Positions 1 through 6,488 of a DNA stretch of 8,139 nucleotides are shown one piece after another. This DNA comes from CANLWN01 sp039815505 (GTDB lineage: Bacteria > Bacteroidota > Bacteroidia > Flavobacteriales > Flavobacteriaceae). The notes under the pieces were generated by a model. It was given only the letters and a program-made list of their open reading frames with translations, did not search any database and was not told where the DNA came from. The stretch's first letter is position 1. Every line of letters begins with the position of its first letter. The DNA lies in assembly GCA_039815505.1 (NCBI GenBank), contig JBCBZE010000147.1, positions 1 through 8,139 of the forward strand, in the 5' to 3' direction. Position numbers and translations under genes: made by a program.

Positions 1-495
1 AACATCCAGTCCCAATATCGGAAAACCATCACATCCGATATCCGGCATTAGTGGATTATCCTGATTTGCGGTAGAACAAACTTCAACTTTTCCTCCTTTA
101 TGAACGCATAACCACGCCCAACCTGAACCGAACCTGGTGGCGGCTGCTTTAGAAAAAGCCTCTTTAAAGCCATCAAAAGAACCATAAGCAGCATTTATGG
201 CGTCCGCTAGGTCTCCAGCTGGTTTCCCACCGCCATCAGGCGACATAACTTCCCAGAATAATGCGTGATTATAAAATCCGCCCCCATTATTTCTCACGGC
301 ACCATTGGACATGTCCAGATTGTACAAAATATCTTCAATGGATTTTCCTTCTACATCCGTTCCTTGAATTGCATTGTTTAAATTGTTCGTATATCCGTTA
401 TGATGTTTTGTATGATGTATTTCCATTGTCCTAGCATCAATATGTGGTTCCAATGCATCATACGCATAAGGCAATTTTGGTAATTCAAAAGCCAT
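1..495 (-). CDS. sodA: Superoxide dismutase, Mn-type Fe/Mn family (3' end cut by window edge)
   Basis: This gene encodes an Fe/Mn-family superoxide dismutase, which converts superoxide to oxygen and hydrogen peroxide. I translated the minus strand by hand: 165 in-frame codons from ATG at 495 to base 1 with no stop, out of roughly 200 expected, so about 35-40 residues lie outside. The N-terminus (PKLPYAYDALEPHID, then IHHTKHHNGY) is the classic SOD alpha-hairpin domain. Metal ligands visible are His27, His77 (in FYNHALFW) and Asp164, the last two residues seen being the DV that opens the DVWEHAYY signature; the fourth ligand, a His, is beyond the edge. Gly72-Gly73 before His77 and Gln145 in STANQD are the arrangement typical of manganese enzymes, whereas iron enzymes usually carry the active-site Gln in the N-terminal half. 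Cambialistic metal use cannot be excluded. No signal peptide is present, so it is cytoplasmic. It is divergent from the helicase gene, with its own promoter candidate. Family certain; metal choice inferred. Confidence 0.96.
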   Translation of the reverse strand, partial: MAFELPKLPYAYDALEPHIDARTMEIHHTKHHNGYTNNLNNAIQGTDVEGKSIEDILYNLDMSNGAVRNNGGGFYNHALFWEVMSPDGGGKPAGDLADAINAAYGSFDGFKEAFSKAAATRFGSGWAWLCVHKGGKVEVCSTANQDNPLMPDIGCDGFPILGLDV

Positions 496-530
496 AATTA
501 CAGTGTTTTAAGTTAATTATTATTGTTTCC

Positions 531-561
531 CAAAATTAAGGTTTTATGAAACAATTTACAC
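531..561 (-). promoter_or_regulatory. Candidate Bacteroidota-type promoter for sod
   Basis: On the minus strand the sequence TAATTTTG (538 to 531) matches the Bacteroidota -7 consensus TAnnTTTG exactly. GTG at 561 to 559, one base off the -33 TTG, stands 20 bp upstream of it. Transcription would start near 525, leaving an AT-rich leader of about 30 bases before the sod ATG at 495. The match to the consensus is seen directly; promoter activity is inferred. Confidence 0.55.
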
Positions 562-568
562 TAATTAT

Positions 569-600
569 TTGTTAAGAACTGTAGTAGATTGCTTATTTTG
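569..600 (+). promoter_or_regulatory. Weak candidate promoter for the AddA-like helicase gene
   Basis: TTG at 569-571 is followed after 21 bp by TTATTTTG at 593-600, which differs from TAnnTTTG at one position. This would start transcription around 605-608 and leave a very short leader, under about ten bases, before the GTG at 615. It stands back to back with the sod promoter candidate; the two -33 boxes are separated by only 7 bp. The match is imperfect, so treat it as a suggestion. Confidence 0.35.
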
Positions 601-614
601 CAAAGAAAAGATAA

Positions 615-3600
615 GTGCAAGAAGCGGCCTACAAAATCTATGATGCCTCTGCTGGTTCCGGTAAAACCTTCACACTTGTTTCGAACTATCTTAAGATTAT
701 CCTTTCCTCGTTTTCCAAAAACAACTTTAGACATATTTTGGCCATAACATTTACCAATAAAGCGGTAGATGAAATGAAGCAGCGTATATTAAGGAGCCTA
801 TTTGAATTTGGACAGGATCCTACCCCGGAGAGCAGCAAGGCCATGTTGCTGTCCATTGCACAAGAATCGGGGCTCTCGTCCCATATTTTAAGGGAAAGGT
901 CTAGAGAGGTATTAAAGCAAATATTACATAACTACGCATTTTTTGATATCTCTACCATAGATAAGTTTACCCATAGACTTATCCGGACTTTTGCCAAGGA
1001 CTTAAAACTTCCCCAAAACTTTGAAGTTGTTCTGGACATGGATTTGCTCTTGGACGAAGCGATCGAAAGATTGGTCCAAAAAGCAGGAACAAGTCAACAA
1101 CTGACCAAAGTATTGCTGGATTTCGCCCTTGAAAAAATCGATGAAGATAAAAGCTGGGATATCACCGTTGACTTGAATAGGATGGGAAAACTACTGTTCA
1201 ATGAAACCCACATAAAACAGTTAAAGTATCTAGAGGAGAAAAACATTGCCGATTTTCTAGCCTTGAAAAAAAACTTGTCCATAGAACTAACGATGGTTAA
1301 ACAACAGGTTGCGGAAAAGTCTAAAACAGTACTTCAATTAATACATGCATACGGTTTGCAGGCAAACGATTTTCCTAGGGAGACACTTCCCAATCATTTT
1401 AAGAAAATCATGGATTCCGAATGTGAACCAAGCAAGCTCTATGGCAACAAACTGGAGGAAAACTTAAAGGAAGGAAAAATTTTAAAATCCGGGATAGAGA
1501 TTCCATCCAATGATCTGGCTCCAAAAATCCTAACCCATTATTTAGATATAAAAGCAGATATATATAAAATAGCATTCTTAAAAAATGCATATCAAAATAT
1601 CGTTCCATTAACGGTTCTGAATGCCATTCAACAAGAAATAAAGGTGATTGAATTGGAACGGGACCAATTACCCATTTCTTCCTTTAACTCGATAATATCC
1701 AAAGAAATAAAAAATCAACCAGCTCCTTTTATCTATGAGCGGCTAGGAGAAAAATACCGTCATTATTTTATAGATGAGTTTCAGGACACGTCTGAAATGC
1801 AATGGGACAACCTTGTTCCGTTAATCGGCAATGCCCTTGAAAGTGAAGACGAAAAGGGGAAAAGAGGTTCTTTATTAGTAGTAGGAGATGCAAAACAAGC
1901 CATTTATCGTTGGCGAGGGGGGAAAGCGGAGCAATTTATGGAACTTATGGATTCTAAGACCAATCCATTTATGATACCACCAACAACGGCATCGCTAGGC
2001 ACAAATTATAGAAGTCATGAAGAAATCATAAAATTCAACAATGACTTTTTCACCCTGACAAGTCCATTTTTGGCAAACAACGCCTACAACAAGTTATTTA
2101 TAAACGGGAATAGCCAGGAATACAATTCAAAAGAAGGAGGGCTTGTACAAATTAACTTCATCGAGAACGAACAAAATGAAGATGTGCTGTATTGTGAAGA
2201 AGTTCTAACAATCATTAAGGATACATTACAAAAAAAATATGTTTATAGGGATATCTGTATCCTTACTAGGAAGCGTAAACACGGAATCATCTTGGCAGAC
2301 TATCTCATGCAACATCATATTCCAATAATTTCTTCCGAAACCCTGTTATTGAACAGCAGCCGTAAAGTGCAGTTCCTTATCAATATCCTGGCGTTTTGCG
2401 ATTTACCGCAAAACAAGGAAACTTCCTATAACATTCTATATTTTCTCGCTACAAAAGAAGAAGATAAACATACTTTTATCCATAACCATTTATCCCAGTT
2501 GGAATCCATGCTCATGACGGAATATGGTTTTGATATACAACTATTAAAATATTTCTCGGTATACGATGGGTTGGAGTATGCCATTAAACAATTTGAGCTC
2601 GTTGATGATTCGGACGCGCACCTTACGTATTTAATGGATGTAGTGATGGAGGTGGAACAAAAAGAGGGTGGCGGAATACGTGCTTTTTTGTCCTATTGGG
2701 AAAAGAAGAGGGAAAAACTGAGCGTTGTAGCTCCTGAAAGCATGAACGCCATACAACTGATGACCATACATAAAGCCAAGGGGCTAGAATTCCCCATTGT
2801 ACTATTTCCCTATGCGAACACCTATATTTATGAAGAAATAAATCCTAAAGTCTGGTTACCTGTCGAAGATGTTGTTTTTAATGGTTTTAAAGAAGTGTTG
2901 ATCAATAAAAAAAAGGAGGTGGAGCACTATGGTACAATCCCTAAAAGAGTTTATTTGCAAGAACAGCATAAATTGGAATTGGATGCCTTTAATCTTTTGT
3001 ATGTGGCCTTGACCCGTGCGGTCAAAGCATTGTTCATAATTACCAAGAAAGACCTTAGTTCAAAGGGGATGCACAAAACGGATCATTATTCTGGCCTATT
3101 CATACATTATCTAAAGGAAAAAGGACTGTGGCAAGATGATAAAAAAATATATCTGAAGGGAACCCTAGCGAAGAATCCTAAGAACTTGGATTCCGGACAT
3201 CTTCAACAAGATGTTCTTTATAGTTATTCTTCAAAGAACAGGCCTACTTTTAACATCCTTGCAAAATCTGGTTTGCTTTGGGATACCGATAGGGGAAATG
3301 CCATTTCGGAAGGAAACCTAATACATTACCTATTGAGTCATATAGGAACGAAAAAAGATATAGAAAATGGGTTTAAATTAGCATTGTCCAGGGGAGAGAT
3401 ACATAATGGCCAGATACCCAGGTTAAGGCAAAAAATACTACAAATAGTAAATCATCCTAAATTAAGGCCCTACTATGACGATGAAGGCATTATTAAAAAT
3501 GAATGGGATATCATTACAAAAAACGGATTAATTTTACGTCCAGATCGAATTGTGTTAAAAGGAGATAAAGCCACCATTATAGATTATAAGACCGGCAAGA

Positions 3601-3722
3601 AAAATAATAGGTATCACCAACAACTGTATCAATATTCCGACGCAATTGAAGAAATGGGATATCTGATCGAAAACAGAATCATCATATACATCAATGATAA
3701 CATAACACCTGAATTTATTTAA
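615..3722 (+). CDS. addA: AddA/RecB-like UvrD-family helicase-nuclease, 1035 aa
   Basis: This is a superfamily 1A DNA helicase fused to a RecB-family nuclease, the expected motor subunit of an AddAB/RecBCD-type complex that resects double-strand breaks for RecA. Helicase motifs occur in order: Walker A ASAGSGKT (11-18, Lys17), motif Ia AITFTNKAVDEM (43-54), Walker B YFIDEFQDTSEMQW (384-397, Asp387-Glu388), motif III VVGDAKQAIYRWRGG (422-436), motif IV GTNYRSHEE (462-470), motif V LMTIHKAKGLEFP (715-727) and motif VI LLYVALTRA (794-802). The C-terminal nuclease has His904 (GNLIH), Asp977 (LRPDR), Asp990 and Lys992 (IIDYKTG) and QLYQY (1003-1007), so both activities look intact. At 1035 residues it is somewhat shorter than Firmicute AddA (about 1200). 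The start is GTG: the codon just before it is TAA, and no in-frame ATG lies between it and Walker A. The upstream bases are A-rich with no Shine-Dalgarno. kbl follows after 14 bp. Family placement is firm; the addA name is inferred, and many annotations would say UvrD-helicase domain protein. Confidence 0.93.
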   Translation: MQEAAYKIYDASAGSGKTFTLVSNYLKIILSSFSKNNFRHILAITFTNKAVDEMKQRILRSLFEFGQDPTPESSKAMLLSIAQESGLSSHILRERSREVLKQILHNYAFFDISTIDKFTHRLIRTFAKDLKLPQNFEVVLDMDLLLDEAIERLVQKAGTSQQLTKVLLDFALEKIDEDKSWDITVDLNRMGKLLFNETHIKQLKYLEEKNIADFLALKKNLSIELTMVKQQVAEKSKTVLQLIHAYGLQANDFPRETLPNHFKKIMDSECEPSKLYGNKLEENLKEGKILKSGIEIPSNDLAPKILTHYLDIKADIYKIAFLKNAYQNIVPLTVLNAIQQEIKVIELERDQLPISSFNSIISKEIKNQPAPFIYERLGEKYRHYFIDEFQDTSEMQWDNLVPLIGNALESEDEKGKRGSLLVVGDAKQAIYRWRGGKAEQFMELMDSKTNPFMIPPTTASLGTNYRSHEEIIKFNNDFFTLTSPFLANNAYNKLFINGNSQEYNSKEGGLVQINFIENEQNEDVLYCEEVLTIIKDTLQKKYVYRDICILTRKRKHGIILADYLMQHHIPIISSETLLLNSSRKVQFLINILAFCDLPQNKETSYNILYFLATKEEDKHTFIHNHLSQLESMLMTEYGFDIQLLKYFSVYDGLEYAIKQFELVDDSDAHLTYLMDVVMEVEQKEGGGIRAFLSYWEKKREKLSVVAPESMNAIQLMTIHKAKGLEFPIVLFPYANTYIYEEINPKVWLPVEDVVFNGFKEVLINKKKEVEHYGTIPKRVYLQEQHKLELDAFNLLYVALTRAVKALFIITKKDLSSKGMHKTDHYSGLFIHYLKEKGLWQDDKKIYLKGTLAKNPKNLDSGHLQQDVLYSYSSKNRPTFNILAKSGLLWDTDRGNAISEGNLIHYLLSHIGTKKDIENGFKLALSRGEIHNGQIPRLRQKILQIVNHPKLRPYYDDEGIIKNEWDIITKNGLILRPDRIVLKGDKATIIDYKTGKKNNRYHQQLYQYSDAIEEMGYLIENRIIIYINDNITPEFI

Positions 3723-3736
3723 AAACAACAGTATTT

Positions 3737-4933
3737 ATGTACGGAAAAATTAAACAACATTTGCAGGAGGAATTGAAAGATATCCAAGAGGCGGGACTTT
3801 ATAAAAAAGAACGGGTGATTACTTCATCCCAAGATGCGGTAATTAAAATTTCCTCTGGCGAAGAAGTCATCAATTTCTGTGCTAATAATTATTTAGGGCT
3901 TTCCTCGCATCCAGCAGTTGTCCAAGCGGCCAAGGACACCTTGGATTCCCATGGCTTTGGGATGTCGTCGGTACGCTTTATTTGCGGAACCCAGGACATT
4001 CATAAGGAATTGGAACAAAAGATCGCTGATTTTTATGGCACGGAAGACACCATTTTATATGCAGCGGCCTTTGATGCCAATGGAGGGGTTTTTGAACCCT
4101 TACTTTCCTCCGAAGATGCCATAATATCAGATTCTTTGAATCATGCATCCATTATTGATGGTGTGCGATTATGCAAAGCCAAACGATATAGATATATCAA
4201 TAATGATATGACAGATTTGGAATCCCAGTTAAAACAGGCGGATCAGGATGGTTCCAGATTTAAGATAATCGTGACAGATGGTGTTTTTTCCATGGACGGT
4301 CTATTGGCCCCGTTGGACCACATCTGTAATCTAGCGGAGACTTATGATGCCATGGTCATGATAGATGAATGCCATGCTACGGGTTTCATCGGTGATACGG
4401 GTAGGGGCACCTTGGAGAAAAAAGGGGTCATGGAACGCATAGATATTATTACTGGAACCCTAGGAAAGGCACTTGGTGGGGCAATGGGCGGTTATACCAC
4501 AGGAAAAAAAGAAATCATAGAGATACTTAGACAACGCTCTAGACCCTACCTGTTTTCCAATTCCTTGGCCCCCGCAATAGTTGGGGCTTCGATCAAGGTC
4601 TTTGAAATGTTGGACAAGGATACCTCCTTAAGGGATAAGTTGGAAAGGAACACGCTATACTTTAAAAAAGGGATGAAAGATGCCGGGTTTGATATTATAG
4701 ATGGTGATTCCGCCATAGTTCCCGTAATGTTATATGATGCAAAACTTTCCCAACAAATGGCGGATATGTTATTAAAAGAAGGTATATATGTCATCGGTTT
4801 TTTCTTTCCAGTGGTGCCTAAAGGCAAAGCCAGGATACGGGTACAACTGTCCGCCGCCCATGAAATTGAGCATCTAGACCGGGCAATAAGGGCATTCATT
4901 ACCGTCGGCAAAACCCTGAATGTCGTTGAATAG
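3737..4933 (+). CDS. kbl: 2-amino-3-ketobutyrate CoA ligase (glycine C-acetyltransferase)
   Basis: This cytoplasmic PLP enzyme of the alpha-oxoamine synthase family cleaves 2-amino-3-ketobutyrate with CoA to glycine and acetyl-CoA, the second step of threonine degradation after threonine dehydrogenase. At 398 residues it has the same length as E. coli Kbl as I recall it, and long blocks are nearly identical, including INFCANNYLGL, SVRFICGTQD, NHASIIDGVRLCKAKRYRY, TDGVFSMDG, RQRSRPYLFSNSLAPAI and VVPKGKARIR. The PLP Schiff-base lysine is Lys244 in ITGTLGKALGGA. Asp210 and His213 (IDECHATGF) fit the PLP-nitrogen aspartate and its partner histidine, and His136 (NHAS) fits the ring-stacking histidine. 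The RFICGTQ and PVVPKGKAR blocks favour Kbl over its relatives BioF, ALA synthase and serine palmitoyltransferase. It starts 14 bp after the helicase stop, with A-rich upstream bases, so it is probably in that transcript. No threonine dehydrogenase gene is in the window. Confidence 0.96.
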   Translation: MYGKIKQHLQEELKDIQEAGLYKKERVITSSQDAVIKISSGEEVINFCANNYLGLSSHPAVVQAAKDTLDSHGFGMSSVRFICGTQDIHKELEQKIADFYGTEDTILYAAAFDANGGVFEPLLSSEDAIISDSLNHASIIDGVRLCKAKRYRYINNDMTDLESQLKQADQDGSRFKIIVTDGVFSMDGLLAPLDHICNLAETYDAMVMIDECHATGFIGDTGRGTLEKKGVMERIDIITGTLGKALGGAMGGYTTGKKEIIEILRQRSRPYLFSNSLAPAIVGASIKVFEMLDKDTSLRDKLERNTLYFKKGMKDAGFDIIDGDSAIVPVMLYDAKLSQQMADMLLKEGIYVIGFFFPVVPKGKARIRVQLSAAHEIEHLDRAIRAFITVGKTLNVVE

Positions 4934-4978
4934 TGCTTTTTCTTACTTGAAATACACTAAAAAAATGAGAAATTGATT

Positions 4979-4998
4979 TTGTTAATAATTTTTAACAA
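4979..4998. repeat. 7-bp inverted repeat overlapping the -33 box of the ompA promoter
   Basis: TTGTTAA (4979-4985) and TTAACAA (4992-4998) are perfect inverted copies separated by six bases (TAATTT). The left arm contains the -33 TTG, and the right arm fills the spacer up to three bases before the -7 box. That is where an operator would sit. The region is very AT-rich, so a chance dyad is quite possible, and no regulator is identified. Confidence 0.45.
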
Positions 4999-5008
4999 CT
5001 TACATTTG
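4979..5008 (+). promoter_or_regulatory. Bacteroidota-type promoter for the ompA-family gene
   Basis: TTG at 4979-4981 (within a TTTTG run) is followed by exactly 19 bp and then TACATTTG at 5001-5008. This fits the Bacteroidota consensus TTG-N19-TAnnTTTG at every fixed position. Transcription should start near 5013-5016, giving an A-rich leader of about 30 bases before ATG at 5043. It is the best promoter in the window, in keeping with an abundant outer membrane protein. It also makes ompA independent of the kbl transcript. Confidence 0.75.
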
Positions 5009-5042
5009 CGACTAATAAACACTTAAACTTAAAATTTTGAAC

Positions 5043-6413
5043 ATGAAACAGCTTAGCAAATTATTGGTTGTTGTCCTATTTATAGTAGGTTTAAACAACA
5101 TTCAAGCGCAAGACGAAAATAACCCATGGCAGATCAGTTTTGGTTTAAACGCAATAGACGTTTTCCCTACTGGTGATGAGGATGCCTTGGCGAATTTCGG
5201 ATTCGACACAGGTAGCTTCGGCAGTGAATACTTCAACGTAAACGATCATTGGAACATTATTCCTTCCGTATCTTACGTTGCGGCATCCAAACATATTGCG
5301 GATGGTTTTTCTGTTGGCGTTAGAGGTTCTTTGAACCGAATTGAAAATTTGGGTGATGTTGAAGTCGACGACCTTTCGCATTATGCTGTTGACGGAACTA
5401 TCAAATATAATTTTCTTAAAAATACCAAGCTTGACCCATTCGTAGAAATAGGCGGTGGTTATACCTGGGTAGACAATATCGGTGCAGGTACGGTAAACGG
5501 TGGTATAGGTCTTAACTATTGGTTTTCCGAAAACTTCGGTCTTACGGTACAGACACAGTATAAGCATGCTTTCGAGGATTACTTGGTAAAACATTTTCAA
5601 CATCTTGCAGGTATCGCCGTTAAATTTGGTGGTACGGATACCGATGGAGATGGAATTTATGACAAAGACGATGCTTGTCCAGAAGTTGCCGGTCTAGAAG
5701 CCTTCAACGGTTGTCCTGATGCTGATGGAGATGGAATAGAAGATAGTAAGGACGATTGTCCCAACGAAGCTGGTTCCAAAGAAATGAATGGATGTCCTGA
5801 TGCCGATGGTGACGGAGTTGCCGATAAAGATGATGCTTGTCCAAATGATGCTGGCCTTGCTGCATTGGCAGGTTGTCCTGATGCCGATGGTGACGGAGTC
5901 GCCGATAAAGATGATGAATGTCCTAACGAGGCAGGTCCTGCTGAAAACAAAGGATGCCCATGGCCAGATAAAGATGGTGACGGAGTCTTGGATAAAGATG
6001 ATGCATGTCCAGATGTAGCCGGTACGGTTGCCAATAACGGTTGTCCTGAAGTAACTGAAGAAGTTCAAAAACAATTGAACGACTATGCTAGAACCATCTT
6101 GTTCGACACAGGTAAATCTTCCATCAAGGCCGAATCTACTTCCGTAATGGTAGATATCATTACTATCTTGAACGAATATCCTACAGCTAAGTTTACAGTT
6201 GAAGGACATACAGATAGTGTAGGTAGTGCTAAACTTAATCAAACCTTATCCGAGTCACGAGCTAATTCTGTTAGGGATTTCTTGATCGAAAAAGGAGTTG
6301 GTGCCGATAGATTATCTGCCATCGGATATGGTGAAGACAAGCCTATCGCAACTAACAACACAAGAGCAGGTAGAAAACAAAACAGAAGGGTAGAAATTAA
6401 CTTGATAAAGTAA
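5043..6413 (+). CDS. OmpA-family outer membrane protein with five TSP type-3 repeats, 456 aa
   Basis: This outer membrane protein probably ties the membrane to peptidoglycan. From ATG at 5043 it has four parts. A signal peptide spans residues 1 to about 22 (LysLeu-rich start, hydrophobic LLVVVLFIVGL, probable cleavage after IQA). A barrel-like domain of about 170 residues follows, with alternating aromatic/glycine strands such as FVEIGGGYTWV, GGIGLNYWF and LAGIAVKFGG. Five thrombospondin type-3 calcium-binding units (199-335) come next. The C-terminal OmpA domain (about 340-456) holds ILFDTGKSSI, VEGHTDSVGS, LSESRANSVRDFL and RKQNRRVEI. Asp391 and Arg406 match the pair that contacts diaminopimelate in OmpA-like domains. 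A TTG six bases upstream (5037) is also open, but the ATG gives the standard signal peptide start and fits the leader. It has its own promoter and ends 31 bp before a strong terminator, so it is likely mostly monocistronic. Similar proteins are widespread in Flavobacteriia; the exact physiological role is unknown. Confidence 0.94.
   Translation: MKQLSKLLVVVLFIVGLNNIQAQDENNPWQISFGLNAIDVFPTGDEDALANFGFDTGSFGSEYFNVNDHWNIIPSVSYVAASKHIADGFSVGVRGSLNRIENLGDVEVDDLSHYAVDGTIKYNFLKNTKLDPFVEIGGGYTWVDNIGAGTVNGGIGLNYWFSENFGLTVQTQYKHAFEDYLVKHFQHLAGIAVKFGGTDTDGDGIYDKDDACPEVAGLEAFNGCPDADGDGIEDSKDDCPNEAGSKEMNGCPDADGDGVADKDDACPNDAGLAALAGCPDADGDGVADKDDECPNEAGPAENKGCPWPDKDGDGVLDKDDACPDVAGTVANNGCPEVTEEVQKQLNDYARTILFDTGKSSIKAESTSVMVDIITILNEYPTAKFTVEGHTDSVGSAKLNQTLSESRANSVRDFLIEKGVGADRLSAIGYGEDKPIATNNTRAGRKQNRRVEINLIK
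5637..6047 (+). repeat. Five tandem TSP type-3 units (4 x 81 bp plus 87 bp) within the ompA-family gene
   Basis: The units occupy 5637-5717, 5718-5798, 5799-5879, 5880-5960 and 5961-6047. Each begins with a DxDGDG calcium-binding loop and ends in GCP, with a second conserved Cys-Pro in the middle. The first four are exactly 27 codons; the fifth is 29 because of an added Trp-Pro (WP) before its DKDGDG loop. At DNA level, units 3 and 4 share a 43-bp block (5793-5835 and 5874-5916) with one mismatch, while the others are more diverged. The even register implies growth by whole-unit duplication. Confidence 0.93.
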
Positions 6414-6444
6414 TAAGTTTCTGAAACCTTTTAAAATAAAGTTG

Positions 6445-6478
6445 AAAGGCCCTGACAATGATGTCAGGGCCTTTTTTT
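6445..6478 (+). terminator. Strong rho-independent terminator after the ompA-family gene
   Basis: A perfect 13-bp stem (AAAGGCCCTGACA at 6445-6457, TGTCAGGGCCTTT at 6462-6474) closes a four-base ATGA loop. A run of seven T (6472-6478) follows, overlapping the stem foot, with more T-rich sequence after it. It lies 31 bp past the ompA stop. Read on the minus strand, the hairpin is followed by only three T before other bases, so it should work mainly in the plus direction. The in-frame stop upstream of the next gene (TGA, 6459-6461) lies in the loop. Confidence 0.93.
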
Positions 6479-6488
6479 ATTTTTATCT

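Noticed and set aside
549..573. Short inverted repeat AACAA...TTGTT between the sod and addA promoters
   Set aside because: Only five bases per arm separated by 14 bases in AT-rich DNA; expected by chance.
4546..4911. Minus-strand open frame of 121 codons inside kbl
   Set aside because: kbl is conserved along its full length in the other strand; this is a shadow frame.
5037..5042. TTG at 5037 as start of the ompA-family gene
   Set aside because: ATG six bases downstream gives the standard Lys-containing signal peptide start and fits Bacteroidota start preference.
5145..5603. Minus-strand open frame of 152 codons opposite the OmpA barrel domain
   Set aside because: It lies wholly within a well-supported gene, has no recognisable domain, and has no promoter match.
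5657..6034. Long minus-strand open frame of 125 codons, rich in Ser, Pro and Ala, opposite the TSP3 repeats (also a 182-codon one at 5694-6242)
   Set aside because: Both are antisense shadows of the 81-bp repeats; their low-complexity sequence simply mirrors the DxDGDG/Cys-Pro units, and no promoter or family resemblance supports them.
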